Source: JACMRP01 sp047302465 (GTDB lineage: Bacteria; Bdellovibrionota; Bdellovibrionia; Bdellovibrionales; Bdellovibrionaceae). From it: a stretch of DNA of 64,000 nucleotides. The stretch lies in assembly GCF_047302465.1 (NCBI RefSeq), contig NZ_CP178621.1:2294001-2358000 (forward strand). Direction: 5' to 3'. Shown one piece after another: positions 58,601 through 62,501 of the stretch. The notes below the pieces were generated by a model, which did no database searches, was not told the origin of the DNA, and saw only the letters and a list, made by a program, of their open reading frames with translations. The stretch's first letter is position 1; every line of letters begins with the position of its first letter. A program made the position numbers and the translations under genes.

Positions 58601-59184
58601 CCGGCAATGGTTGGCCAGCGCACAGTCACTCGCGTGGTTGACACGTCTGCAGGCAAAACCGGATTCGCACCTGCGAAGTTCAATGGTGCTACGCCATTTC
58701 CAGTTAAGATCACCGAGTTGGTGAAAACTTTAGACTCGTCAATTGACGGAACAAAGTCCACGGCCACTTTATCTTGAATCAAAGCACCGACGATTGGAAG
58801 GAACTGAACACGCACCGTGCACGTTTCACCAACGGCCATGATGCCATCAATTGCGCACGTCTGACTATCGATGGTCATTGTTGTACTATCAGGTGCCGTA
58901 ATTTTTTTGAGTTTGATTGCAACTTTGGCGTTGTTCTTTAATTCAACGGTTCCGAAAACTGGGGAACCACCTACAGGAACATTTCCAAAATCCATTGGGT
59001 TTGGTGTGAAGACAAGAGCATCATTACCGATACCGCCTTCAAGGCCGCCTTTGATACCCACAAGTCTTTCGACAAAATCTCCACCAGCGCTACAAGACGA
59101 CAGCAATGCCGTGAACATTCCGATCAAGAATATCCCGAATAACTGCGTTATAATGTTGCACGTCCGCTTGAAAATAAGTCGCAT
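40681..59184 (-). CDS. Giant Ig-like repeat lipoprotein (putative adhesin)
   Basis: 6167 residues (about 600 kDa) in one uninterrupted frame. The signal ends in the lipobox L-L-S-S-C (Cys31). Then come an ASH/Hydin-like beta domain (about 55-165; F-G-N-V-P-V-G), a fibronectin III-like domain (170-262; W-P-T-I-A-G-A-S-S-F), two further beta modules with cysteines (262-470), and 49 filamin/Big_1-like Ig repeats of about 103 residues (475-5530) with the recurrent core K-D-A-A-G-N-N, G-G-T-S-T-G, D-N-G-N-G-T-Y-T. The C-terminus has one more Ig-like module (C-V-F-D-K-T-L) and two nested LamG/lectin-like domains (about 5700-6167; W-V-K-P, W-H-H-V-V-A, L-Y-I-D-G). Lectin ends on a long Ig stalk suggest adhesion, perhaps to prey. 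The repeats are Ser/Thr/Gly-rich. Confidence 0.88.
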   Translation of the reverse strand: MRLIFKRTCNIITQLFGIFLIGMFTALLSSCSAGGDFVERLVGIKGGLEGGIGNDALVFTPNPMDFGNVPVGGSPVFGTVELKNNAKVAIKLKKITAPDSTTMTIDSQTCAIDGIMAVGETCTVRVQFLPIVGALIQDKVAVDFVPSIDESKVFTNSVILTGNGVAPLNFAGANPVLPADVSTTRVTVRWPTIAGASSFLILNTTSGTPVQVGSSSGAATSFTITGLNANTAYTFRVQALNVLGTPDANTNDQPVTTDALGTFGAFPALAASEGSNSVTADISPLCTDSESNTPQMMIINSQSDADLQCVLLTAPYRVSCTPNYKAGLSNWSGTVNVGCLLNDYPVAYNQDLTVNVSNTYRAPTIANILGQNLNGGQALSAVQANGSSLDSEALTYSCQYDQLVDSNVASGAADCNTLANLGGGTASFTAGGLFNWTPRLADGGKSFEFKVTVTGASSGLSASTLFVVNVGYPPPSPANSVITVASGTVNSGTGVTVTLQAKDSDGNNIPVGGATVVFSNSGGTSTGSFGTVTDHGNGTYTASFTGAVAGTATTIGASIQGSNVTSTLPNVTVLPGVISATTSVISVSSNTVTSGSAVTLNLQAKDAAGNSLTSGGASVVFSRLGGTSTGTIGATTDNGNGTYSATFTGILAGTPTSIKATVNSVSVTTTSPSVQVTPGIVSVALSTVSITGSPTTLAAGNTAQVKLTARDAAGNAITNGGLTVAFSFGGGGSAGSFGVVTDNSDGTYTAILTGSTSGSVSTVGATIGGVNVTSTLPTLTVVPGGSSPATSVITVGSASISSGTTTTLTLTAKDAFGNAIPTGGQVITFSRSGGTSTGTISATTDHNNGTYTAVFTGVVAGTATTISASIGGAPVTTTLPTIIVNPGSLSLATSLISVSAGTVASGSSVNVALQAKDAAGNMITSGGSTVVFNRSGGSSTGSFGPVTDNGNGSYTASFTGILAGTATTIGATANGLNITSTLPTVTVTPGVIAAATSTLSVSSATVASGANITLTLQAKDAAGNSLTSGGSAIAFSHTGGSSTGTIGSTTDNGNGTYTASFIGVLAGTATSIAATVDTVNVTTTLPSVTVTPGAASPATSTIAASNTTVSSGSSVTLTVQARDAAGNNITNGGATVVFGHTGGTATGSISSTTNVGNGTYTASFTGILAGTATNITASINGSPITTTQPTVAVTPGSLSLASSVVTVAASTVASGSSVLATLQAKDAAGNNITSGGATVVFSRTGGTSTGTFGATTDVGNGTYTSSFTGTVAGTATSIRATVNGSAVTSTAPTVTVTPGLISAATSTLSVSASTAASGSNITVTLTAKDAAGNNLTSGGSTVVFSHSGGTSTGTLSATTDNGNGTYSATFTGVVSGTATSIAATIGGTAVSTTLPTVTVTPGLASAATSTISVSGGAVASGSSVTLTVQAKDAAGNSVTVGGSSVAFSHSGGSSTGTISATTDNSNGTYTASFTGVLAGTDTTISATIGGSPITTAHPTVGVVPGPVSLANSLITMASSTVASGAGVLATLQTKDAAGNSVPVGGATVVFSRSGGTSTGSFGSTTDVGNGTYTANFTGVLAGTATTINATVNGVNVTSTLPTVTVTPGVISSSTSVLSVSSGTVNSGNSITLNLQAKDAAGNNLASGGSTVVFSHSGGSSTGTIGSTTDNGNGTYSASFTGVLAGTATSITATIGGSNVSTTSPSVTVNPGAASPATSLITASNSTVQSGSSVTLTLQAKDAAGNSLSTGGSTVVFSASGGTSTGTVGSTTNVGNGTYTASFTGVLVGTATTISATIGGSPVTTTLPTVSVTPGSLSLAASTITMASSTVASGSGVLATLQAKDAAGNNITSGGATVVFSRSGGTSTGTFGATTDVGNGTYTATFTGAIAGTATSVFATVNGSSVTSTSPTVTVTPGLISVAASTLSVSSATVNSGSNVTLTMQAKDAAGNNLTSGGSTVVFNYSGGTSTGTVGSTTDNGNGTYSATFTGVLAGTATNIGATIGGSNVTTSLPTVTVNPGAASAATSLIATSNSTVQSGSSVTLTVQAKDAAGNSLTTGSATVVFTHSGGVSTGTIGSTTDVGNGTYTANFTGVIAGSATSIAATINGSPITTTQPTVAVTPGSLSLVSSVITVASSTVASGSAVLATLQAKDAAGNNIPTGGSTVVFSRTGGTSTGNFGGTTDVGNGTYTANFTGILAGTATSIHATVNGSAVTSTAPTVTVTAGPIAVGSSTITVSSATVNSGNNVTLTLQGKDAAGNNLASGGSTVVFTHSGGTSTGSIGATTDNGNGTYSTSFTGVLAGTATTVQATIGGAAVTTTLPTVTVNPGAASPAVSVITASNSTVSSGSSVTLTVQAKDAAGNNLAIGGSTVVFTHSGGSSTGTISATTDVGNGTYTATFTGVLAGTATNIAASIGGSPITTPKPTVSVVPGAISLAQSLVTIDTSPSSVASGSSVTLRLATKDSAGNSITSGGQTVTFTYGSGTSTGTVGVVSDLGNGSYTASFTGAQAGTAVTIGATVGGVNVTSSPLPTLMVIPGPPSLASSLVSVASATVQSGLTTTVTLTTKDAFGNNLTAGGATVVFNRSGGASTGTFSATTDQSNGTYTAVFTGINSGTPTNIGATIGGSAVTSTAPTITVIPGPPSVATSLVSVSAGTVTSGNSVTLTLSTYDAGGNALSTGGATVVFSFSGGTSTGNISATTDNNNGTYTATFTGIAAGTATSIRATVNGSLVATTAPTVTVNPGAISAAHSTLAVSSATVSSGSSVNLTLTAKDANNNSIPTGGQTVVFTRTGGTSTGTISATTDNANGTYTASFAGIVAGTATTIQATINGTSVSTTLPTVTVVPGPLSLANSTVTASSTTIASGASSTLTLQAKDINGNNLTTGGSTVVFGTSGGSSTGNMTATSDNANGTYTATFTGVLAGTATTVTATAGGSAVTSTMPAITVNPGAVSLASSVVAVSNSTIASGSTVTLTLTAKDAAGNQMSAGGLTVVFSHTGGTSTGNIAATVDNNNGTYTSTFNALVAGSATTIRATIGGSNVSSTSPTITVTPGPVSLAQSTVAVSQATIASGNTSTITVTGRDANNNIITGGGHTVVVTRTGGSSTGNISAVTDNSNGTYTATFTGLVSGTATTINATINGSAVSSTLPTITVTPGALSLAQSTVAASSATIASGATSTLTFTAKDANGNNLTAGGSTVVFSISGGSSTGTFNATTDNGNGTYTATFTGVLAGTATTVNTTVGGSAVTSTAPTITVIPGAVSLANSTIATSAATLASGTQSTLTLVAKDSAGNQMTTGGLTVVFSRSGGTGTGNISATTDNNNGTYTATFNAIAAGTATTINATIGGISVTSGSPTITVVPGVISPVTSVVTVSSGTVASGASVGLTLQAKDVNGNNLTAGGETIVFSRSGGTSTGTVTATTDNGDGTYTSNFTGLVAGSATTINATVNGTGVSTTLPTVTVIPGAVSPATSVISLSQSAVQSGTSMTVTLTAKDAGGNVLTTGGRTVTFGLSGGSSTGTFGSVTDNANGTYIASFTGVGVGTPSFVGGTIDGVAISSTLPQVQVLVGAFSAANSALSVTSATVGAGGTTTLRLVARDVNNNNLTTGGGTVVFSISGGTSNGTIGSVVDNNDGSYSATFTGTTVGTAVTLGATYNGVPITSTAPTITVTPGALSLAQSVLSSSGASVASGSNVTLTLTAKDAYGNSILTGGRTVAFSFSGGTSTGTISATTDNGNGTYTASFTGAVAGTATTINATVDGSAVTSAHPTVTVNPGAISLASSLVQVSSGTVVAGNNITVTLQAKDAAGNNLTTGGQTVVFARSGGVSSGTFGSVTDNSNGTYTASFTGTTSGSATNITATINGSAVTSTAPTVIVTPGAVSLAQSTVSTSSGTVASGSNVTLTLQAKDAYSNNILAGGLTVVFARSGGTSTGTIGSTIDNGNGTYTATFTGAVAGTATTINATIGGAAVTSTSPTVTVTPGSISLAQSTVSVSSGTVASGSSSTLTLQAKDAAGNNITSGSATVVFSRSGGTSNGTIGSTTDNGDGTYSAIFTGTVAGTATTIGASINGSAVTSTLPTITVNAGPASLSQSLVSVSAGTVNSGSGITVTLQAKDASGNNLSAGGLTVAFGKTGGVSSGTFSAVTDNGNGTYTATFTGTTAGSATTMTASIGGSAVTSTLPTVTVIPGAYSLALSTVTLSGSTVASGSTVTATLTARDANNNNLTSGGLTVAFNRAGGTSNGTFGSVTDNGDGTYSVVFTGTTAGSATSIGATIGGAALTSAFPTLTVQPGPASLAQSLVTVSSSSVASGSVVTLTLTAKDTLGNILTPGGLSVAFNRSGGTSTGSIGPVTDNGNGTYTATFTGVVSGSATTIGATIGGSPVTSTLPTVTVIPGAVSLAQSTITTSAGSVASGSAVSVTLQAKDSAGNNLTNGGLVVVFGRSGGSSTGSFGSVTDNNNGTYTANFTGNVAGTATTMTGTIGGSAVTSTLPQVTVTPGPVSLAVSAISVSSSIISSGSTSTISLQAKDAAGNNILLGGLSVAFTYSGGTSTGTIGSVVDNSNGTYSAVFTGVGSGSATTISSTIGGSAVTSTLPTVTVNPGSSTSANSLITLSANTLSAGGTATITLQAKDASNNNITTGGATVSFSITGGTSSGTISAVTDNSNGTYTATFTATTAGTISTVGAVIDGSSVSSTLPTMKVNPGSISVAQSLVTVSSSSVVAGNVVLVTLQAKDAYSNLITTGGQTIVFARSGGTSNGIFSSVTDNTNGTYSANFQGTTAGSATTITATIGGVAVTSTLPTVAVSASTLSLAQSSISLSSGTVGAGNTITATLTARDAYNNPIATGGETVTFFRSGGTSNGTFGSVTDNSNGTYTVVFTGTASGTATSIGGNVGGSPITSALPTLTVTPGAVSIAQSTVSVGSSTLGSGTSSSLTLQAKDTYGNNITSGGLTVVFGRSGGTSNGTFGSVTDNGNGTYSGTFTGTAAGSATTITATIGGSAVSSTLPTITVIPGAVSLAQSTVVIVGSPSTVTSGSSVNVRLTARDTYGNQLTSGGLTVVFSRVGGTSTGSFSAVSDNNDGTYTADFTGAAAGTPTTIQATVGGSALTSSFPTISVVAGAPSLANSTVTVSSGLIASGSSSTVTLTARDSFGNQQSLGGLTVTFNASGGSSTGTFSSVVDFNNGTYSATFTGVLAGTATSIIGRISGVDLLSAAPTIQVGPGSMSPATSYITLTANSVAAGSTITATLHGRDAAGNDIAAGGHSISFNKSGGTSTGNFSAVTDFGDGDYAVNFQGVVAGTATAITATINTVPLTTTLPVVTVTPGALSLAQSTVTVSSAVFGSGTTSTVTVTTKDQYNNLITSAQTVAVNATGGTSTGTMSSVTNNTDGTYTATFTGTLSGTSKTVGATINGSAVTSTMPTLTVIPGAPSLATSYISITGASSVSGDNYKIVQGNAVTITLNTKDAAGNTVVVGGRTVGFSLSGGTSNGTMGTVADNSNGTYSATFTSTTGGTPSSVSASIDGAPISFTPLPTVEVLPLPVLTGFTNHLFDSVTPTPVLVGSTLTFNVNDAVVGGDANMTYTCVFDKTLDNAVAGGTNCTSLPPGATFNTSTGAFSWSPDYTAWGAYEIKLTGTNLAGSSTAYVHVNIQQPYPTTGLKVDLQGDFADYYTKFGRNSPATSTWYNLNLLSPLLNAGLSGFGWTTSSGWAGSGLKTDPYRLMFDGNNTYADLNTQLSSSDVMVSMWVKPSLPTAIDTSTGNANLSPVLFSSGGLTGNGIAIIQSPAEGDPSSGGSGKIELAVGGRMSWNAAMPILPWGRYRLNEASPSGGAVDSKYGTANNLNNTTSAPFVTTTGAFNSIGDTDAAMNLPAASSGPSGTARWLYSNTSINTAQTRSEFAWEFWFKTNSATPKLGGMVGASNSTTGAPNNCNTRNNFNVFMDTAGKVRFRVYDGGSDRTIISSSSYADTNWHHVVATMNSSTGTKLYIDGTLVGSNAVGVPWVLNTTALYPKVGGHEVRNSGNTDCAWTGATAGNNFAAFDGSLDEVHAYSGTGAELTAAQVAARANPVFCRSTTVLNSTTWYNIAVAYRSSNRTASLYINGSPECNAKVFPSGVSAVPSQNTTIGASPYAGSYTRQWTGGLSDFKLYDNVGADLSAQDTKAQSIYDAASPRHP
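42590..57760 (-). repeat. 49 tandem ~309-bp coding repeats
   Basis: Counting the P-G-ended units in the giant protein gives 49 copies of about 103 residues, in register with the 15.2 kb they occupy. Copies differ at many silent and coding sites, so most duplications are not recent. Length changes between copies are only one to a few residues, apart from the last copy, which carries an insertion near its start. Confidence 0.9.
51890..56525 (-). repeat. Higher-order repeat: five three-unit blocks (~927 bp each)
   Basis: Ig repeats 5-19 fall into three types in fixed order. Type A mostly starts S-L-S-L, often with V-L-A-T-L-Q and T-T-D-V-G-N; type B starts x-I-S/A and has S-H-S-G-G or close variants with T-T-D-N-G-N; type C starts A-A-S-P-A or a variant and mostly ends I-T-T-T-Q-P or a variant. 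The A-B-C series occurs five times, which points to duplication of a three-repeat block. Confidence 0.75.
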
Positions 59185-59398
59185 TCCTTGTGTTCACTCC
59201 GCTTCGAGGTCTTTACAAACTGTCTCGAAATGAATAGGCGGCTTCCTAATGCCGCGATTCTTTTAAGTCTTTTCGGCTGTTAAGAATTTTTGTTAAGTAA
59301 ATAACATCAAATGGGAGCGATAAAGATTCTGTTAAGACTTAATGCCCGTGTTCTCTCAAGGAGCACTAAAGGAATGAACAATCTAAAGGTCGAGGGGA
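59185..59398. promoter_or_regulatory. Leader/promoter region of the giant gene
   Basis: A 214-base gap between murI and the giant gene, both read leftward. It holds an imperfect inverted repeat at 59232-59260 (GCGGC / GCCGC core) in the likely leader, and GGAG plus AAGGA just before the ATG, with an unusual zero-spaced AAGGA-ATG. No confident -10/-35 pair was identified. Confidence 0.35.
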
Positions 59399-60199
59399 CT
59401 AAATATCGACGACTGAGAACTGTTCTGCTCGAACAGGTTCAAGAATTCGACGAGCCAAATTATTGAAATGCTCAGAGGCATCGGTCGTCATAATATGAAT
59501 GTTTTGAGTGGCGTCTTCCTTCACAGGTTTGAAGTGTCCACGTTCAATATCTTGTGCGATCAGCTCTGCGATGGCTTCGCCGGAATCGACAAGTTCAATA
59601 GAGTTACCAGTCACTTTGCGAATGGCTTCTTTTAAAATCGGATAATGAGTGCAACCAAGAATGAGGGTATCAATCCCCGTCTTCACGATAGGATTTACGT
59701 ATCGATAAGTCACAAGATTCGTGATGGGATCATCATCCCAGCCCTCTTCTGCAAGCGGCACAAACAGCGGACACGCCTGACTGAAGACTTCAACACCTTC
59801 ATCCAAACGAATAAGCTCTTGCGCGTAAGCGGCACTTTTCACTGTCGCACGAGTTCCAAGAATTCCAATTTTTTTATTTTTGGTCAGATTCAGCGCTTTG
59901 AAGCTTCCAGGGTGAATCACATTATAGACTGGCACTCCTTCAAATTCCCCCTCGGGAAATTGCGAAGAAGCCGAGTTACATGCAATCACCACGGCCTTTA
60001 CCCCTTGGCGCAAAAGGTAGTGAACATTTTGTTCAGAGTAACGACGAATCGTAAGAGCCGACTTCGAACCATAAGGAAGACGAGCCGTATCCCCCAAGTA
60101 GAGAAAACTCTCTTGAGGGAACCTTTCCGCAAGGACTTTCAAAACTGTCAGTCCTCCGATGCCCGAATCAAAAACCCCTACGGGTCGAGAATCCATCAT
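59399..60199 (-). CDS. murI: Glutamate racemase
   Basis: Makes D-glutamate for peptidoglycan in the cytoplasm. 266 residues. The two catalytic cysteines are present: Cys74 in A-C-N-S-A-S and Cys183 in L-G-C-T-H-Y-P. F-D-S-G-I-G-G-L-T at 10-18 and G-D-T-A-R-L-P-Y-G near 36 are also family signatures. Adjacent ATGs at 60199 and 60196 overlap the stop of the preceding gene (ATGA), so translation is coupled. Last gene of a three-gene operon. Confidence 0.95.
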   Translation of the reverse strand: MMDSRPVGVFDSGIGGLTVLKVLAERFPQESFLYLGDTARLPYGSKSALTIRRYSEQNVHYLLRQGVKAVVIACNSASSQFPEGEFEGVPVYNVIHPGSFKALNLTKNKKIGILGTRATVKSAAYAQELIRLDEGVEVFSQACPLFVPLAEEGWDDDPITNLVTYRYVNPIVKTGIDTLILGCTHYPILKEAIRKVTGNSIELVDSGEAIAELIAQDIERGHFKPVKEDATQNIHIMTTDASEHFNNLARRILEPVRAEQFSVVDI

Positions 60200-61248
60200 G
60201 TATTCAATCCGTGAGCGCGGCTTTCCGCGATTCCGTTGCTAGACATTTCCATAAAGTACGCTTTGTCGCGAATTTCTGCGACACTCGTTGCATTTACATA
60301 GCTCATACCACTGCGGATACCGCCAGTAATCTCAAGAATTACGTCGCGAGCATGTCCTTTGACAGAAACCATCGTGGATTCACCTTCAGCAGCCATGCCC
60401 TCAGGCACGCCTCCACGCCATGAAACTTGCGCGGACTTCGAGGCCATACCACGATACTGTTTTTTACCAGCTTTCAAATCGCCCGGAGTTTCCAAAGTCC
60501 CAGAGAGCATACTTCCAAGCATCACAGTGCTTGCGCCAGCAGCAAAGGCCTTCACGATATCACCAGAAGTTTTAATACCACCATCAGCGATCACAGGAAC
60601 GCCGTAGCTGTCCGCGATCTCTGTACAAAGAGCAACGGCTGTTAATTGCGGAACTCCGCAACCAGTGATGATTCTTGTTGTACACATAGAGCCTGGACCA
60701 ATACCTACTTTGATCGCATCCGCACCGGCTTCGATCAAATCTTTCGCAGCATCCGGCATCGCCAAGTTGCCCGCGATGATTTCGATATTTGGGTAAGTGT
60801 CTTTCAACCATTTCATGGTCTCGATCATTTGAATCGAGTGTCCATGAGCAATATCAATCGTAATTACATTCACGCCCGCATCGATCAAGGCTTTTGAACG
60901 AGGCTTCGATTCATCCCCCACACCGATAGAAGCAGAAATGATTTTTGCGCCTGATTCTTTCACAGCGCGCACCATCGCCACTTGCTCTTCGATCGATGCA
61001 AAACGATGAAGAATACCCAAGCCACCTAGTTTATGCATGGCAATCGCCATGTCTTCGCCAGTAATGGTGTCCATGTTGGCGCTGATGATCGGAGTTTCGA
61101 TCGTAAGTTTTTTAGTCAAACGCGACGTCAAAGACGGATCTCGACGAGAACGCACATCAGAACGCTTCGGCATCAGCAAAACATCGTCAAAGGTCAAACC
61201 GTGACCACGATTTTTAATGTCTTTCCAATTAAACATGAGCTGCTGCAT
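60196..61248 (-). CDS. IMP dehydrogenase/GMP reductase family enzyme without CBS domains
   Basis: Purine nucleotide oxidoreductase, 350 residues. The ATG at 61248 is chosen because AGGAGG lies seven bases upstream; the frame opens at 61278 inside the preceding gene. The TIM barrel shows T-F-D-D-V-L-L near 19, the catalytic loop G-I-G-P-G-S-M-C-T-T-R near 190, and A-D-G-G-I-K-T-S-G-D near 230. The CBS pair of ordinary IMP dehydrogenase is absent and the length equals that of GMP reductase, but the loop resembles both classes, so GMP reductase (GuaC) and CBS-less IMP dehydrogenase remain open. Located between a membrane protein gene and murI, with overlaps on both sides. Confidence 0.85.
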   Translation of the reverse strand: MQQLMFNWKDIKNRGHGLTFDDVLLMPKRSDVRSRRDPSLTSRLTKKLTIETPIISANMDTITGEDMAIAMHKLGGLGILHRFASIEEQVAMVRAVKESGAKIISASIGVGDESKPRSKALIDAGVNVITIDIAHGHSIQMIETMKWLKDTYPNIEIIAGNLAMPDAAKDLIEAGADAIKVGIGPGSMCTTRIITGCGVPQLTAVALCTEIADSYGVPVIADGGIKTSGDIVKAFAAGASTVMLGSMLSGTLETPGDLKAGKKQYRGMASKSAQVSWRGGVPEGMAAEGESTMVSVKGHARDVILEITGGIRSGMSYVNATSVAEIRDKAYFMEMSSNGIAESRAHGLNT

Positions 61249-61921
61249 GAGAGGCCTCCTGAGGTTGCTGTTTTTCAAAAATATTCAGCAAGAGTTGAGT
61301 GGAAAAAATAAATAAGTAAACGTCAATCAAAGTTAAAACCGCGGCGCTCACTGGAGTTTGCCAAAGCAAGCGGTACTCATCGAACAAAACCGTCAAGATC
61401 GACGGGAATAACATATGGAAAACAAAGAAAACTGCCAAAACCTTCAGCAGATTTCGGCGCACGATCTGGGTCGACGCCTTTAAGGCATCCAACTCACCGG
61501 CCTCGTAACGTTTCGACATAGTCACCACATATGGGATCATAACGAATTCGAAGTACTTCCAAATCCCCGGCAAAATAAAGAGCAAAGACCACAACAGGGA
61601 TTTTCCCCAAGATCGCAAGATTTCGATACTGAGCTGGTTCAAATGGTGCTGAATAAAGTGCCACAGGCCTTTTTCATTGGCCTCGGCCGTTTGTGCCCCA
61701 TAAATGACCACCAATGAACCCAAAATCGGGAAAACAATCCCCACCAAAAGTGATGCAAAGCCATAAGCCCAAATCCACCCCGACGCCCCGTTGGGATTTC
61801 TGAGTGCGGCTTCGGTGTTGATAGTGAGAAGCTGATCAAGACTGGTGTAGATCAGCGTCAGGACATAAAGAGGTAGTCCTATTCGCTTAAAAATCTGAAG
61901 GTTACGGGCAAAAAAACTCAC
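61229..61921 (-). CDS. Multi-pass inner-membrane protein of unknown function
   Basis: 230 residues with about five to six hydrophobic helices (near 12-32, 52-75, 108-128, 158-182, 190-212). The family is not recognised with certainty; the S-T-Q-I-V-R-R-N segment resembles a stretch found in DUF975/glycerophosphoryl-permease-like membrane proteins. GTG start at 61921 with only a distant GGAG. The last 20 bases overlap the IMPDH/GMPR gene and supply its AGGAGG ribosome site, so it heads the operon with that gene and murI. Confidence 0.65.
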   Translation of the reverse strand: MSFFARNLQIFKRIGLPLYVLTLIYTSLDQLLTINTEAALRNPNGASGWIWAYGFASLLVGIVFPILGSLVVIYGAQTAEANEKGLWHFIQHHLNQLSIEILRSWGKSLLWSLLFILPGIWKYFEFVMIPYVVTMSKRYEAGELDALKASTQIVRRNLLKVLAVFFVFHMLFPSILTVLFDEYRLLWQTPVSAAVLTLIDVYLFIFSTQLLLNIFEKQQPQEASHAAAHV

Positions 61922-62051
61922 GACGAGATATCAAACTCCGGAGTGACCCTAGAGTCAAAAGGATTTCACGGGGTGTCATGGTTATAGGTCATAAAAATCA
62001 AATAGATGACAACAAAGCTAAAAAATGATTTCTTGGATCTTCATTTTACGT

Positions 62052-62143
62052 GCCCCGGTGGCGAAACTGGTAGACGCACAGGACTTAAAATCCTGGGCTT
62101 CCTTTACAGGGGCGTGCCGGTTCAAGTCCGGCCCGGGGCACCA
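62052..62143 (+). tRNA. tRNA-Leu (anticodon UAA)
   Basis: Acceptor stem GCCCCGG (62052-62058) pairs with CCGGGGC (62133-62139), then A and an encoded CCA. D-loop region with A-A-C-T-G-G-T. Anticodon stem CAGGA/TCCTG encloses loop CTTAAAA, giving anticodon TAA. A long variable arm marks a class II tRNA (Leu/Ser/Tyr type). T stem GCCGG/CCGGC around TTCAAGT. It reads codon UUA. Two apparent ORFs overlapping it are chance. Confidence 0.96.
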
Positions 62144-62191
62144 CTTCCCAAGCTATTCGAACACCCACGTTGAGTGCTTGAGGAAAAGATT

Positions 62192-62219
62192 GAAGGTCAC
62201 CGTAGGGTGGCCTTTTTTC
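62192..62219 (+). terminator. Terminator after tRNA-Leu
   Basis: AAGGTCACC / GGTGGCCTT (one G-T pair) with a short loop, followed by six T residues, about 50 bases past the tRNA. Confidence 0.8.
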
Positions 62220-62320
62220 ATTTCCAGGGGTCTCAATGAGGCCGCCTTCGCGAGTTTCAAAATTTGGGGTACAGATCATTTAAGTCACAACGAATCCAAT
62301 CTAATTCGCTGCTAAGACCT

Positions 62321-62348
62321 GAAAGCGCTGCGAATATGCAGCGCTTTC
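62321..62348. other. Perfect 11-bp inverted repeat
   Basis: GAAAGCGCTGC and GCAGCGCTTTC around a six-base loop (GAATAT). It has no T-run of note on either side. It lies in the 358-base stretch between tRNA-Leu and the next gene, which otherwise holds the tRNA terminator and a possible promoter. It could be a terminator-like or processing hairpin; the role is unknown. Confidence 0.5.
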
Positions 62349-62437
62349 TCTCTGAACTATGACTATATGTTCGATACCATTTCCATAGTCTGAATAGCCT
62401 TGTCTCAAATTGACCGGGCTTCATTAACTCTTCGTAA

Positions 62438-62465
62438 TTGCCGAAAAGCAAACGTACAATATATT
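62438..62465 (+). promoter_or_regulatory. Candidate promoter of the DUF1592-like gene
   Basis: TTGCCG, 16 bases, TATATT, placed 36 bases before the ATG at 62502, in AT-richer DNA. It is a weak match to sigma-70 elements. Confidence 0.3.
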
Positions 62466-62501
62466 TAGGTTTATATTGATACATCCGGGGGAAATAAGAC
62501 C

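Noticed and set aside
40929..59233. Many plus-strand open frames with Val/Pro/Thr-rich products across the giant gene
   Set aside because: They recur with the 309-bp period and are the antisense reading of the repeats; none has a convincing ribosome site.
59374..59463. Short plus-strand frame of 29 codons preceded by AAGGA
   Set aside because: It overlaps the 3' end of murI antisense and the product has no recognisable features.
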